Of a stretch of DNA of 64,000 nt, positions 1-9,600 are shown one piece after another. The notes under the pieces are model-generated. The model saw only the letters and a program-made list of their open reading frames with translations, ran no database searches and had not been told where the DNA came from. The stretch spans positions 124,001 to 188,000 of the forward strand of contig RHLF01000002.1 in the NCBI GenBank assembly GCA_003712125.1, read 5' to 3'. The stretch is from Allomuricauda sp. GTDB taxonomy: Bacteria > Bacteroidota > Bacteroidia > Flavobacteriales > Flavobacteriaceae. A program made the position numbers and the translations under genes. Every line of letters starts with the position of its first letter. Within the stretch, counting starts at the first letter, position 1.

Positions 1-862
1 TGTAGACCGATACTTTATCGGTCAAATAGGGGTTAAAGGCGGATATAAGTCCAAAAAAATGTCCGGATTGATACATTTTAATGCCATTCCACAGTATTAA
101 GTTTTGATCGTTGGTCCCACCACGAACATTGATGTCGGAAACGGTTTCATCAATGCTCTTAATGCCGGGCAAGGCTTGAATGGTCTGTAGCACGTCGGGT
201 TCAATAAGACCAGGTAGAATGCCCAAGGCACCTGTATTTAAGGTGACACTGGCATCATCTTCCTTTACAATTCCAGCGGTCAAGAACTCATAAACGATGA
301 CTTCTTCCAATTTTTCATAATTCTGTGCAAGAAGTATAACCGGGCAGTCGTCTTTACCGATAAGGTTTTCGACAGGAATGTATTTTGTGATATAGCCCAA
401 ATAGCGAATTTTCAGCGAGGCATTTCGGGGTATGCGCTGCATTTTGAAGGTTCCGTAAATATCAGTGACGACAGCTACTTCGCCTCCTAAAACCTCAATG
501 GTCGCCCCCGGAACCGTGTTTTCGGCAAAATTGTCAAGTACTTTGCCACATATATCCACCAAGGAGGTTTTGACCAAAGAATAGTACCGATCGTTCAGGC
601 GTTCTATTTTGATTTGGGTCTGGGCTTCCAGTTCCTCAAGAATTTGCGCTAAATCAGTGGCTTGGGGTAGGGTGATTTGAACGTCGTTCAAATCTTCGTC
701 CACATAGGAAAATTTGATATTGAACTGTTGCTCAAGTGCTGCCAAATAGGGCTTCAACCCCTTTAAGGGTGATTCCTGTGCTGAACAAATGGTAGTGGAA
801 ATGAGCAGGAGAAGTAATCCCACCCAAACTACGATTGAAGTACTACGGTGTGTTCTCAGCAT
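1..862 (-). CDS. TonB-dependent receptor with STN and carboxypeptidase-like domains (partial)
   Basis: Read from the minus strand, this frame is open from an ATG at 862 to the window edge (287 codons) and lacks its C-terminal part. It starts with a signal peptide ending in CSAQE. A secretin/TonB N-terminal (STN)-like stretch follows at about residues 30-100, then a carboxypeptidase-D-like beta domain (about 105-175, containing TDIYGTFKMQRIP). The plug domain comes next, with the plug-type segment SDINVRGGTNDQNLILWNGI near residue 255. The family imports iron chelates or other ligands across the outer membrane using TonB energy, and STN receptors can signal to a FecR partner. The start lies 20 bases inside the 3' end of the fecR gene, so the two are co-transcribed. 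The ligand cannot be told. Confidence 0.88.
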   Translation of the reverse strand, partial: MLRTHRSTSIVVWVGLLLLLISTTICSAQESPLKGLKPYLAALEQQFNIKFSYVDEDLNDVQITLPQATDLAQILEELEAQTQIKIERLNDRYYSLVKTSLVDICGKVLDNFAENTVPGATIEVLGGEVAVVTDIYGTFKMQRIPRNASLKIRYLGYITKYIPVENLIGKDDCPVILLAQNYEKLEEVIVYEFLTAGIVKEDDASVTLNTGALGILPGLIEPDVLQTIQALPGIKSIDETVSDINVRGGTNDQNLILWNGIKMYQSGHFFGLISAFNPYLTDKVSVY

Positions 863-1754
863 AGAAAAGCACATTATCATCCCCTAATTTATAACGAATT
901 TGAGAAGGGGTGCTTATACTTTCTAACGCTAAATTGATGTCGGTGTTGCTGAAAGTTCCAGTAAATAATTGCTCCACGTCAATATTTTCGGTCTTAACGA
1001 CCTTATTGTACTGTCTCTCGAATTCGGCCAATACATATTTTAATGGAATGCTTTTAAAAGAGCTCTCGTTGGTTATCCAAGAGGGCTGTGTAGCGGTGAT
1101 GCCTTGTGAACCGACAATTTCGCCATTGATTGCCACAAATGAGGAACCGGCCGGTAGTTTTTGTTCTGAATTATTGTAGCTAACACTTACCAAACCTTCA
1201 TAGCAGGTAACTTCAAAGAAACCGTTTCTGTTTTCCACATTAAATTGAGTGCCCAAAACAGTTACGGTGCCATTTTCAGTCAGAACAGCGAACTTTTTGC
1301 CTTTGGCTACCTTAAAGAAAGCCTCACCTTCAAGCCTCACCTCACGATTTTTACCCCAGTTCTTTTCGCTAAAACTAACTTCTGAATCGGCATTCAAGAT
1401 GATTTCAGAACTGTCAGGAAGCGTTACCTCTGAACGTTCGGCTAAATCTGTGGTAAAAGTTTCATTTAGGGTGCTCAAATAGAAGTAAGAACCCGCTATC
1501 ATGACCGCAACCACGGCAGCTACGCGCAAGAATTGTTTGAATGGACGTAAGGGAACAACCTTGGGTTCGTTACCCATTTGATTGCCCTTAAAGGTGTCCC
1601 AAGCTAGGTCAACATCAAATTCAGGGGCTTCCATTTTGTTGGAAGCCTCAAGAATTCTCTGGTACGAAGCATATTCGGCAGACTTTTTAAAAGTTGCCAA
1701 CTCCTCCTCAGAGAGTTCATTGTTGAGCCATTTTGCTAAATAATTCTCTTGCAT
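843..1754 (-). CDS. FecR family anti-sigma factor (DUF4974 C-terminus)
   Basis: A 303-residue protein with a short cytoplasmic N-terminal part containing LSEEELATFKK, one membrane segment at about residues 75-95 (FLRVAAVVAVMIAGSYFYL), and a periplasmic FecR domain (about 100-200, with GEAFFKVAKGKKFAV and GTQFNV). The C-terminal region (about 225-300, IPLKYVLAEFERQYNKVV) resembles DUF4974/STN. FecR proteins hold or activate an ECF sigma factor in response to an outer-membrane receptor. It sits between the ECF sigma gene and the TonB receptor, the usual order. The 66-base gap before it carries a possible ECF-type promoter at 1778-1803. Confidence 0.93.
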   Translation of the reverse strand: MQENYLAKWLNNELSEEELATFKKSAEYASYQRILEASNKMEAPEFDVDLAWDTFKGNQMGNEPKVVPLRPFKQFLRVAAVVAVMIAGSYFYLSTLNETFTTDLAERSEVTLPDSSEIILNADSEVSFSEKNWGKNREVRLEGEAFFKVAKGKKFAVLTENGTVTVLGTQFNVENRNGFFEVTCYEGLVSVSYNNSEQKLPAGSSFVAINGEIVGSQGITATQPSWITNESSFKSIPLKYVLAEFERQYNKVVKTENIDVEQLFTGTFSNTDINLALESISTPSQIRYKLGDDNVLFYAENTP

Positions 1755-1777
1755 TTTTTTATGCTTTACAGGGGTAT

Positions 1778-1803
1778 AACAATCTACATAAATAAAACCC
1801 TAC
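1778..1803 (-). promoter_or_regulatory. putative ECF-sigma promoter of the fecR-receptor operon
   Basis: On the minus strand this reads GTAGGGTTTT, nine bases, then GATTGTT, 24 bases before the fecR ATG. The same two blocks with the same nine-base spacing occur on the plus strand at 2379-2404, before the divergent lipoprotein gene. The identity is seen directly; assignment to the adjacent ECF sigma factor is inference. Confidence 0.5.
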
Positions 1804-1820
1804 CTAAAATCCCATTTTTT

Positions 1821-2321
1821 TTAAATGCCATCAATTTGTTCCCGCAGCGTCTTTAGCGCCAAATGCATTCGCTTTTCAATGGCCTTGACACTTACACCTT
1901 CCATATCTGCTATTTCGGCATACTTTTTACCATCGATACGATTCAACAAAAAAGTAGTGCGCTGGTTTTCGGGTAAGGCATTAAGGGCGTCATCCAGTTT
2001 TTGTTGAAACTGCTTTTCCTCCAAAACAAATTCAGGCGATTCATTTGAAATCGAATTCGAATGCAGATCTGCATATTTCATGCGCACCTTTTCTGCCTTG
2101 ATAACATTAAGGTATAAATTGTTTGCCACTGTATATAAATAAGACTTGGCTTTTTCGGGACTTACCTTGGCACAGTTCTCCCAAAGTTTAACAAAAGCCT
2201 CCTGTACAGCATCATGCGCTTTCTCCTCATTACCAAACTTATAATATATAAAGTTGAATACCGTTTTTGAATTGGTTTTGAACACAGAGCTAAAGACTTG
2301 CTCCTCACAAACATTGTCCAT
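1821..2321 (-). CDS. ECF RNA polymerase sigma factor (sigma-70 family, FecI-like)
   Basis: About 166 residues, the normal size for an ECF sigma factor with only regions 2 and 4. Region 2 shows FNFIYYKFGNEEKAHDAVQEAFVKLW and the following YLYTVANNLYLN. Region 4 shows LPENQRTTFLLNRIDGKKYAEIA followed by a helix-turn-helix (GVSVKAIEKRMHLALKTLR). I start it at the ATG at 2321; a TTG two codons further upstream is also in frame. It is followed by fecR and a TonB receptor, so it should be a cell-surface-signalling sigma factor controlled by that FecR. A divergent lipoprotein gene begins about 120 bases away. Confidence 0.93.
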   Translation of the reverse strand: MDNVCEEQVFSSVFKTNSKTVFNFIYYKFGNEEKAHDAVQEAFVKLWENCAKVSPEKAKSYLYTVANNLYLNVIKAEKVRMKYADLHSNSISNESPEFVLEEKQFQQKLDDALNALPENQRTTFLLNRIDGKKYAEIADMEGVSVKAIEKRMHLALKTLREQIDGI

Positions 2322-2378
2322 TATCAAAGGTGGGCTTATCGGTTTCTCAAAGATATTTTAAAAAAAATTAAAATGGGA

Positions 2379-2404
2379 GTAGGGTTTTTTAAAATAGGAT
2401 TGTT
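2379..2404 (+). promoter_or_regulatory. putative ECF-sigma promoter of the acidic lipoprotein gene
   Basis: GTAGGGTTTT, nine bases, then GATTGTT, ending 37 bases before the chosen ATG at 2442. It matches the motif in front of fecR at 1778-1803 in both blocks and in spacing; the nine spacer bases are not conserved. Both copies are also preceded by AAAATGGGA, directly here and six bases further away at fecR. This points to co-regulation by the sigma factor encoded next door. Confidence 0.5.
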
Positions 2405-2441
2405 TAAGAAGCATATGACAACAAAAAAAATCCAAATCGTT

Positions 2442-4220
2442 ATGAAAAAGTTGATCCACAACTTACTATTTGCCGGCTTGTTTATTGCTGCGCTTAGTTT
2501 TACCTCTTGCCAAGAGGAATTTGAAGAAGTTGGCGGTAATGAACAGGAAACGCTTATGGCGAATTCTGACACTGCTGCCTTGATTGTTAATACGTCTACC
2601 AACGATGGTTCTTTTGACAATATTGTTGATGGTGCCAGTTGTTTTGCCGTAAAGTTCCCTTATACCGTTGATGTAGGCGGTATTCAAATTACTATCGATT
2701 CAGAAGAAGATCTAGAATTGATTGAAGACATTTTTGATGAGTTTGATACCGATGAAGATGTTCTTGACATTTTATTCCCCATTACCATCACTTTAGGTGA
2801 TTTTACCGAGATTGTTATCGAAAACGTTGAACAGCTTATTGACTTGGCTGAAGAATGTCGTGAAGGTGGAGATGATGACGATATTGAATGTATCGACTTT
2901 GTTTACCCCATTACCTTGTTCACTTACGATATCAATTCACAACAAACAGGTAGTGTTGTAGTCGAAAGTGATAAAGAACTGCGTCAGTTTTTTGCCGGTC
3001 TTGAAGGTGAAGACTTGGTTGGTATCGATTACCCGGTAACCCTTAAAAAGTACGATGGTACCACCATTGAGGTAAATAGCAACGCTGAATTGGCCATGAC
3101 TATTGAAGCTGCCAAAGATGAGTGTGATGAAGACGATGACAACGATTTTAATGATGATGATTTTGATGAAGACCGTTTTGATTTCTGTTTGACCGAGTGT
3201 CCTTGGAAGGTAATTACCGTTGAAAGGGATGGCAATGATAGAACCGTTGATTACGAGGCTTACTTGATGAACTTTACTGAAGACGGAGGTGTTACTGTAA
3301 AGGATAGAGAAGGTAATGTATTGAATGGTGAGTGGAGTGCCACGTTTACCGATAGAGGTCCGCTTTTAACCCTTGAATTTGATACCCTTGTTGACTTTAG
3401 CTTGCAGTGGTTGGTTTATGAAGTAGGTGAGCACAGAATCAAATTGTTTGCTGAAGGTGGTAACAAAATCATCATGCAACAACTTTGTGAGGATGATGGT
3501 TCTGATGTAAATCCTGATTCTTTGAGAGAAATTCTAAAGGAATGCGAATGGATAATCAAAAGAGTTAAACTACAAGATGAACCCATCAGAAGATTGCTAG
3601 GATTTGAATTTAAGTTCTTGCCAGGTGGTGTTGCCACACTTACAAACGGTGACGTTGTTTCTGAAGGTACCTGGGAAGTGGGATACAATGAAGAACAGGT
3701 ATTGGCCTTACTGATATCTTTTGGAGATGAACCAGCAGTAAACTTTAACTGGCCGCTTCGAGATCTTGATGATGACCGCTTGAAATTTTCAGTTGAAGAA
3801 ATCGATTATGAATTGATCCTACAAAGGGTGTGTGACGATAATGCGAATGACGGCGATGTAGTTGAGATCAGAAGCATCATGATGGATGGCTCATGGAGTG
3901 TTGCCATGCTGGAAACAGTTACCAATGATGGAAATACGGCCGTAGGTACTGAAGAATTTGCCGGATTGGATTTTTACTTCAATGCGATGCACCAAGTTCA
4001 GGTTGATGAAAATGATAATCCAATTACCACGGGACTTTGGCGAGTCATCAGAAATTACAACGATCATTTGGTTTTTTACCTGAATATGGGTGAAGATGCA
4101 CCATTTGACGATTTGACCGAAGCCTGGTACATCACTGAGGTATCAGCTGATCGAATTGAGTTGGTCTATGAAGATGAATATATTCCAAGCAAAGTATTGG
4201 TATTCGAAAAGAATATGTAA
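2442..4220 (+). CDS. large acidic repeat lipoprotein of unknown function
   Basis: I place the start at the ATG at 2442, which gives a clean lipoprotein signal (MKKLIHNLLF... with lipobox LSFTSC, Cys23). An in-frame ATG at 2415 and a longer open frame exist. The 592-residue product has two parts. Residues about 67-228 hold four imperfect repeats of the pattern (F/Y)P(I/V)T, a beta turn, then a short segment ending in ELxxxI; each is followed by acidic linkers rich in Asp and Glu. Residues about 253-592 hold three longer repeats, each opening with a Cys/Gly-x-Trp motif (CPWKV, CEWII, GSWSV), that look like lipocalin-like beta domains. The acidic stretch after Cys23 fits a surface-exposed lipoprotein of Bacteroidota. 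It shares a possible promoter motif with fecR. No known function is recognised. Confidence 0.8.
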   Translation: MKKLIHNLLFAGLFIAALSFTSCQEEFEEVGGNEQETLMANSDTAALIVNTSTNDGSFDNIVDGASCFAVKFPYTVDVGGIQITIDSEEDLELIEDIFDEFDTDEDVLDILFPITITLGDFTEIVIENVEQLIDLAEECREGGDDDDIECIDFVYPITLFTYDINSQQTGSVVVESDKELRQFFAGLEGEDLVGIDYPVTLKKYDGTTIEVNSNAELAMTIEAAKDECDEDDDNDFNDDDFDEDRFDFCLTECPWKVITVERDGNDRTVDYEAYLMNFTEDGGVTVKDREGNVLNGEWSATFTDRGPLLTLEFDTLVDFSLQWLVYEVGEHRIKLFAEGGNKIIMQQLCEDDGSDVNPDSLREILKECEWIIKRVKLQDEPIRRLLGFEFKFLPGGVATLTNGDVVSEGTWEVGYNEEQVLALLISFGDEPAVNFNWPLRDLDDDRLKFSVEEIDYELILQRVCDDNANDGDVVEIRSIMMDGSWSVAMLETVTNDGNTAVGTEEFAGLDFYFNAMHQVQVDENDNPITTGLWRVIRNYNDHLVFYLNMGEDAPFDDLTEAWYITEVSADRIELVYEDEYIPSKVLVFEKNM

Positions 4221-4243
4221 CAATTTTTGCCCCACATCTTTAC

Positions 4244-4279
4244 AAAAAGGACGGTTCCCCCCAGAGACCGTCCTTTTTT
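4244..4279 (+). terminator. Rho-independent terminator after the acidic lipoprotein gene
   Basis: A stem of AAAAAGGACGGT pairs with ACCGTCCTTTTTT around a C-rich loop, ending in six T. It starts 24 bases after the stop codon at 4220. Confidence 0.85.
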
Positions 4280-4345
4280 CATTTCTATTTCATTGTCACA
4301 GCATCTATTTTACCTTCTAGCGAATCTTAATTTATGGGTATTGCT

Positions 4346-4353
4346 TAAATTTG
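4346..4353 (+). promoter_or_regulatory. -7 promoter box upstream of ffh
   Basis: TAAATTTG matches the Bacteroidota TAnnTTTG -7 element and lies 19 bases before the ffh ATG. No clear TTG -33 element was found at the usual spacing. Confidence 0.5.
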
Positions 4354-4372
4354 TGCTCCTTCAAATGATGGT

Positions 4373-5701
4373 ATGTTTGATAATTTAAGCGAGAAGTTAG
4401 ATAAGGCCTTACACAATTTAAAAGGCCGCGGTAAGATTACCGAAATAAATGTTGCCGAGACCCTCAAGGAAGTCAGGCGCGCCCTGTTAGATGCGGATGT
4501 CAATTTCAAAATAGCCAAGGAGTTTACCAATAAGGTCAAAGAAAAAGCCCTTGGGCAAAATGTATTGACCACATTACAACCTGGCCAGTTGATGGTCAAG
4601 ATTGTAAAAGACGAACTGACCCAGTTAATGGGCGGGGAGGCTGAAGAAATTGACCTTACTGGCAGTCCTTCTGTGATTTTGATGTCTGGTCTTCAAGGTT
4701 CTGGTAAAACCACCTTCTCAGGGAAATTGGCCAATTATCTCAAAAAGAAGAAGACTAAAAAACCCTTACTTGTAGCCTGTGACGTATATCGACCTGCTGC
4801 GATTGATCAATTGCACATTGTTGGTGAGCAGGTAGGTGTTGAGGTCTACTCAGACAAAGGCAATAATGACCCGGTAGCCATTGCGAAAGCTGGAGTCAAA
4901 CATGCCAAGGAACAAGGGTGTAATGTGGTCATTATTGACACCGCTGGTCGTTTGGCTGTTGACCAGGAAATGATGGACGAAATTTCGAACATCCACAAGG
5001 CCATTACCCCTCAAGAAACCCTCTTTGTTGTCGACTCAATGACCGGACAAGATGCGGTGAATACGGCAAAGGCCTTTAATGATGTTTTGAATTTTGATGG
5101 TGTCATCCTCACCAAGCTTGATGGAGATACCCGCGGTGGTGCGGCAATTTCCATAAAATCAGTAGTTGACAAACCCATCAAATTCATCGGTACCGGTGAA
5201 AAAATGGAAGCGATCGATGTGTTCTATCCATCGCGAATGGCAGATCGAATTTTGGGGATGGGTGATGTTGTTTCCTTGGTTGAAAGGGCCCAGGAGCAGT
5301 TTGATGAGGAACAGGCCCGAAAAATCCAGAAAAAAATTGCCAAAAACCGTTTCGGTTTTGATGACTTCTTAAGTCAAATCCATCAAATTAAGAAGATGGG
5401 GAACATGAAAGACTTGATGGGCATGATACCGGGTATGGGCAAGGCACTCAAGGGCTTGGATATTGATGATGATGCCTTCAAACATATCGAGGCCATGATC
5501 TATTCAATGACGCCCGATGAACGCTCAAATCCATCAAAGTTGGATGCCAGCCGTAAAAAGCGGATTGCTGCCGGTAGTGGTCGCACGATTCAAGAGGTGA
5601 ACCAACTATTGAAACAGTTCAATCAAATGAGCAAGATGATGAAGATGATGCAAGGTGGAAAAGGCAAACAAATGATGCAAATGATGCAAAATATGCGCTA
5701 A
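4373..5701 (+). CDS. ffh: signal recognition particle protein Ffh
   Basis: This 442-residue SRP54 GTPase binds signal sequences of nascent membrane proteins and delivers ribosomes to FtsY at the inner membrane. The N domain helical bundle spans about residues 1-85. The G domain has the P-loop GLQGSGKTT (107-115), the DVYRPAA motif (137-143), DTAGR near 190 and TKLDGD near 250. The C-terminal M domain is methionine-rich and ends in MMKMMQGGKGKQMMQMMQNM, as expected for the RNA and signal-peptide binding part. Length matches the family. Its stop codon overlaps the folD start by one base (TAATG), so the two are translated together. Confidence 0.98.
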   Translation: MFDNLSEKLDKALHNLKGRGKITEINVAETLKEVRRALLDADVNFKIAKEFTNKVKEKALGQNVLTTLQPGQLMVKIVKDELTQLMGGEAEEIDLTGSPSVILMSGLQGSGKTTFSGKLANYLKKKKTKKPLLVACDVYRPAAIDQLHIVGEQVGVEVYSDKGNNDPVAIAKAGVKHAKEQGCNVVIIDTAGRLAVDQEMMDEISNIHKAITPQETLFVVDSMTGQDAVNTAKAFNDVLNFDGVILTKLDGDTRGGAAISIKSVVDKPIKFIGTGEKMEAIDVFYPSRMADRILGMGDVVSLVERAQEQFDEEQARKIQKKIAKNRFGFDDFLSQIHQIKKMGNMKDLMGMIPGMGKALKGLDIDDDAFKHIEAMIYSMTPDERSNPSKLDASRKKRIAAGSGRTIQEVNQLLKQFNQMSKMMKMMQGGKGKQMMQMMQNMR

Positions 5702-6585
5702 TGGAATTATTGGACGGAAAAAAAATATCCAATCAGATCAAGGAAGAGATTGCTGCTGAAGTGGCCAAAATGAAAGAACGGGGTGAAAAAGTACCCCATT
5801 TGGCGGCCATTATTGTTGGAAATGATGGGGCGAGCTTGACCTATGTGGGCAGTAAGGTCAAGGCATGTGAACGCATAGGCTTTGAATCTACCTTGGTGCG
5901 TATGCCGAGTACAACCTCTGAACAAGAGCTTTTAAAAAAGATACGTGAGCTGAACAATGACGATGATATAGACGGCTTTATCGTACAGTTGCCCCTGCCC
6001 GAACAGATTGACACCCAGGAAGTTTTGATGGCAGTGCATCCTGATAAAGATGTCGATGGCTTCCATCCCATGAATTTTGGAAAGATGGCCTTAGATATGA
6101 GCACCTTTATTCCAGCGACACCGTTCGGAATCCTTGAATTGTTGGAGCGTTATGGCGTAGAAACCCAGGGAAAACACACGGTGGTGATTGGAAGGAGCCA
6201 TATTGTGGGCCGGCCTATGAGCATTTTGATGGGACGAAAAGGCTTTCCCGGTAATTCAACGGTAACCCTTACCCATAGTCGAACCAAAAATATCAGTCAA
6301 ATAACGACTCAGGCCGATATTATTATTTCTGCGTTAGGTGTACCTGGCTTTTTAAAGGCGGAAATGGTCAAAGATGACGTTGTTATCATTGATGTCGGCA
6401 TCACGCGTGTTCCCGATGAATCGCGCGAACGCGGGTATTATATTACAGGAGACGTTGATTTCGAAAATGTAAGTAAGAAAGCTTCCTATATTACACCAGT
6501 ACCTGGGGGTGTTGGGCCTATGACCATTGCCATGTTGCTCAAGAATACCTTGTTGGCAAGGGAGCGCCATAAAAAGCAAAATTGA
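5701..6585 (+). CDS. folD: bifunctional methylenetetrahydrofolate dehydrogenase / cyclohydrolase FolD
   Basis: A 294-residue enzyme that interconverts 5,10-methylene-THF, methenyl-THF and 10-formyl-THF, supplying one-carbon units for purine and fMet-tRNA synthesis. The substrate motif has Tyr48 and Lys52/Lys54 in YVGSKVKAC, with VQLPLPEQID at about 98-107. The NADP-binding Rossmann motif is VVIGRSHIVGRP (about 161-172). The C-terminus carries the family signature TPVPGGVGPMT. It starts on the last base of ffh. The following kinase gene has its own promoter, so ffh-folD is probably a two-gene unit. Confidence 0.98.
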   Translation: MELLDGKKISNQIKEEIAAEVAKMKERGEKVPHLAAIIVGNDGASLTYVGSKVKACERIGFESTLVRMPSTTSEQELLKKIRELNNDDDIDGFIVQLPLPEQIDTQEVLMAVHPDKDVDGFHPMNFGKMALDMSTFIPATPFGILELLERYGVETQGKHTVVIGRSHIVGRPMSILMGRKGFPGNSTVTLTHSRTKNISQITTQADIIISALGVPGFLKAEMVKDDVVIIDVGITRVPDESRERGYYITGDVDFENVSKKASYITPVPGGVGPMTIAMLLKNTLLARERHKKQN

Positions 6586-6588
6586 TTT

Positions 6589-6636
6589 TCACCCATTTGG
6601 GTGATTGACTTTCACACATTTAAATCTTTACATTTG
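6589..6636 (+). promoter_or_regulatory. kinase gene promoter with 7-2-7 palindromic operator
   Basis: The palindrome TCACCCA-TT-TGGGTGA (6589-6604) directly precedes a TTG -33 element (6605-6607), 21 bases, and a TACATTTG -7 box (6629-6636). The coding start is at 6668. Very similar palindromes stand before the regulator gene (9828-9843) and the OmpA gene (10522-10537). The 7-2-7 layout is that of NarL-family binding sites, so the adjacent NarL-type regulator is the likely binder, probably as an activator because the site abuts the -33 box. Confidence 0.6.
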
Positions 6637-6667
6637 GCATAACAGCACCGAGGTTTCAAAGTTGCTT

Positions 6668-9600
6668 ATGTCATTTTCAATCAATCGAATACGGCTGATT
6701 AACCAATGGGTTCAATGGCTATTTACGCTATCGACACTTATGTTATTCAGTGGGCTATGTATTGCCCAATCCTATGAAATTACCAGATATGCTGATGATA
6801 GCGGACTACCATCACGTATAGTAAGAGATGTCATTCAAGATGCTAACGGTTTTATTTGGGTGGCTGGTAATAATGGGTTGTATCGGTTTGACGGAGAACA
6901 CTTCAAACCCTATTTGTCATCTTTAACAGATACAACCGGACTCCGTGACAATAAGATCAATACAATAGCCGAATCAAAAGATGGTAAACTTTGGATAGGT
7001 ACACCAAGGGGAGTCCACATCCTAGAAAATGAAAAAATTAGTTATGTACCCATAATTGATAATCCCACAGAAAATGAGGAGTACATCCTCAATATTTACG
7101 AGGATAAAAACCAAAACATATGGATCGCAACATATGGGGGTGTTTTCTTGATTGAACCTGGTAAGGAAGCCATTCATTTTTTAACTGAGGAAGATGGTAA
7201 AGCAGTTGCTCGCGGGACAGTTTGGGCCATTACAGAAGATAATTCGGCAAATATCTGGGCAGCAACGAACGACGGATATTATCTCCGAAATGCAGAAAAT
7301 CAGTATGGTTTTCATAAAGTAGAGTTACTACTAAACCCTTCCCTGAACGTTAAGGATATTGGGTATTACAATATCAAACAATATAATGACAGCCTATTTC
7401 TTTTGGATACCAGCCATGGTCTTTTGAAAGGTAAACGATTCGAAAATGCTTTGTCAATCGAGCAATTTTTGGATGAAAAAGGAGAACAAATCGGTCAGTT
7501 TTCGGTTGAACGTTCCATAATCGATTCCAATGGAAAAATTTGGATTGGTACTTGGAAAAACGACTTAAAAAAATTCAACATCATCGAAAGCAGATTGGTT
7601 GAGGAAACCATAGTTTCCTCTAACGGATTTAAAGAAATGTCCGGTACCACCCATTCGGTTTATGAAGATTCGCAACACAATATTTGGGCGGCGAATACCA
7701 ACGGTCTATTTAAATTGAGTTATGATGATAGGGCACTTACCATCTTTCCACCCTATGGATGCTCGTTAGATTTATATGGCATCTACGCCATGCATGAAGA
7801 TGCAGGAGGTAACATTTGGGTCACAACACCCACCAAATTATTTCGATTCAAAAAAGACGATCTATTGAAAAATAATTGTCCAACAGATTTTTTGTCCTTT
7901 TCTGATAAAAATATGCAGTTGGCACGTTATTTATTGGTTGATACCGCCAATAGGTTGTGGGTTGGAGCAGATGGGGGTTTGTTTGTGGCACAACTTGATG
8001 CTGAATTCAACCCCGGAAAGTTCAGGCGATTTACAACAAAAGATGGTTTGCCCCACGATACCAACAATAGAATTTATGAAGTTGCCAAAGATAGTTTTTG
8101 GGTAGGCAATAACCATGGTCTTGTTCAGTTGAACCTTAAGGATGGCACCTTGAAAAACCCATCGATTAAGATTTACACGGCCAATGAAAATGAACCCAAT
8201 AGTCTCGTCAATTCCCAAACGCATGAGATTGGGAGAGATGGGGATGGCAATCTATGGTTCGGTACATTTAGCGGTTTAAGCACATTGGTGAATCCGTCTG
8301 AAAATGGCTATTTCAAAAATTATACAAGTGAATTTGGCGACCAAACAAGGATTAGTAACAATTCAATCAAAAACATATTTAAAGACAGTAAAAATCATCT
8401 GTGGATAGCAACCCAACGAGGATTGAACCTATACCAAGCCGAAGATGATACCTTCCTTCAATTTGGCCATGCCGAGGGATTGCCTTCCGAATATATTTTA
8501 GGCATAAGTGAAGATTCAGATGGTTACTTATGGATATGTACCACCAATGGGGTTTTGCGAGCCAAATACAATCCGCTAACAGCCCGTTTTGTGAATTCAC
8601 AACATTATACGGTTCATGATGGACTGGCAGATAATATTCCCTATAGAAACTCTATTCTGATCGATGACGAGGACAACGTTTTCATTGGAAGCAGGGATGG
8701 TATTAGCGTATTTAAGGCTGATAAAAGTAGGTTGGAAGCAGAACAAGGCGAATTCGCTATGAAAATTACCGAAATTCAAAGCACCAAGAAAAAAGAAATT
8801 GGTTTCTCTTCCGCCATGCACAAGCTCCAAAATGGTGGTTTGGTACTGCCATTTGATGAGAATTCATTGAAGATAAAATATGTGGTTCTTGATTATGTAA
8901 AACCAGAGAACAATAGATATCGGCATAAACTTTTACCTACAGACGATCAATGGATTGAAGCAGGCAAAAATCCAGAAATATACTACTACAACTTAAACCC
9001 TGGTGACTACGAATTGGTTTTGGATGCTGCCAATAGCAGAGGTATATGGTCAAATGCACCTATTGTGCTAAAGATTAAGATAAAACCCCCTTTTTGGAAA
9101 TCGGGCTGGGCTATTAGTATCTACTTGTTGCTGACGATGCTATTGATTTGGTATGTTGATCGTTCACGAATCAGAAAAAAACAGAAGATATGGCAACAAA
9201 AGGTGGCTTTGGAAACAGCAGTTGTCAATGAAAGAGAGCAATTAAGAAAGGAAAATGCTGCTGATTTTCATGATGAACTGGGTTCAATGGTCACAAAAAT
9301 ATCGATGTTTCTGACGATGGCTGAGCGCAGCCTGGAAGAGTCTAAAGACCCAAAACCCTTTTTTCAAAAAATAAGAGACAACGCAAAAGGGCTTTCCTCT
9401 GGTTTTCGAGACTTGCTTTGGGTTATTGATCCCCAAAAAGATAGTTTGGCGGATACTTTTTTGCGATTGAAGGAATTTGGTGAAGATTTATTTGAGCAAA
9501 GCAATATTGATTTTAAAACCAGCGAATTCAAGGAAGATTTTACTGTCAAAATGTTAAATCCCAAAATCAAAAAACAAGTTGTGATGATTTTTAAGGAGGC

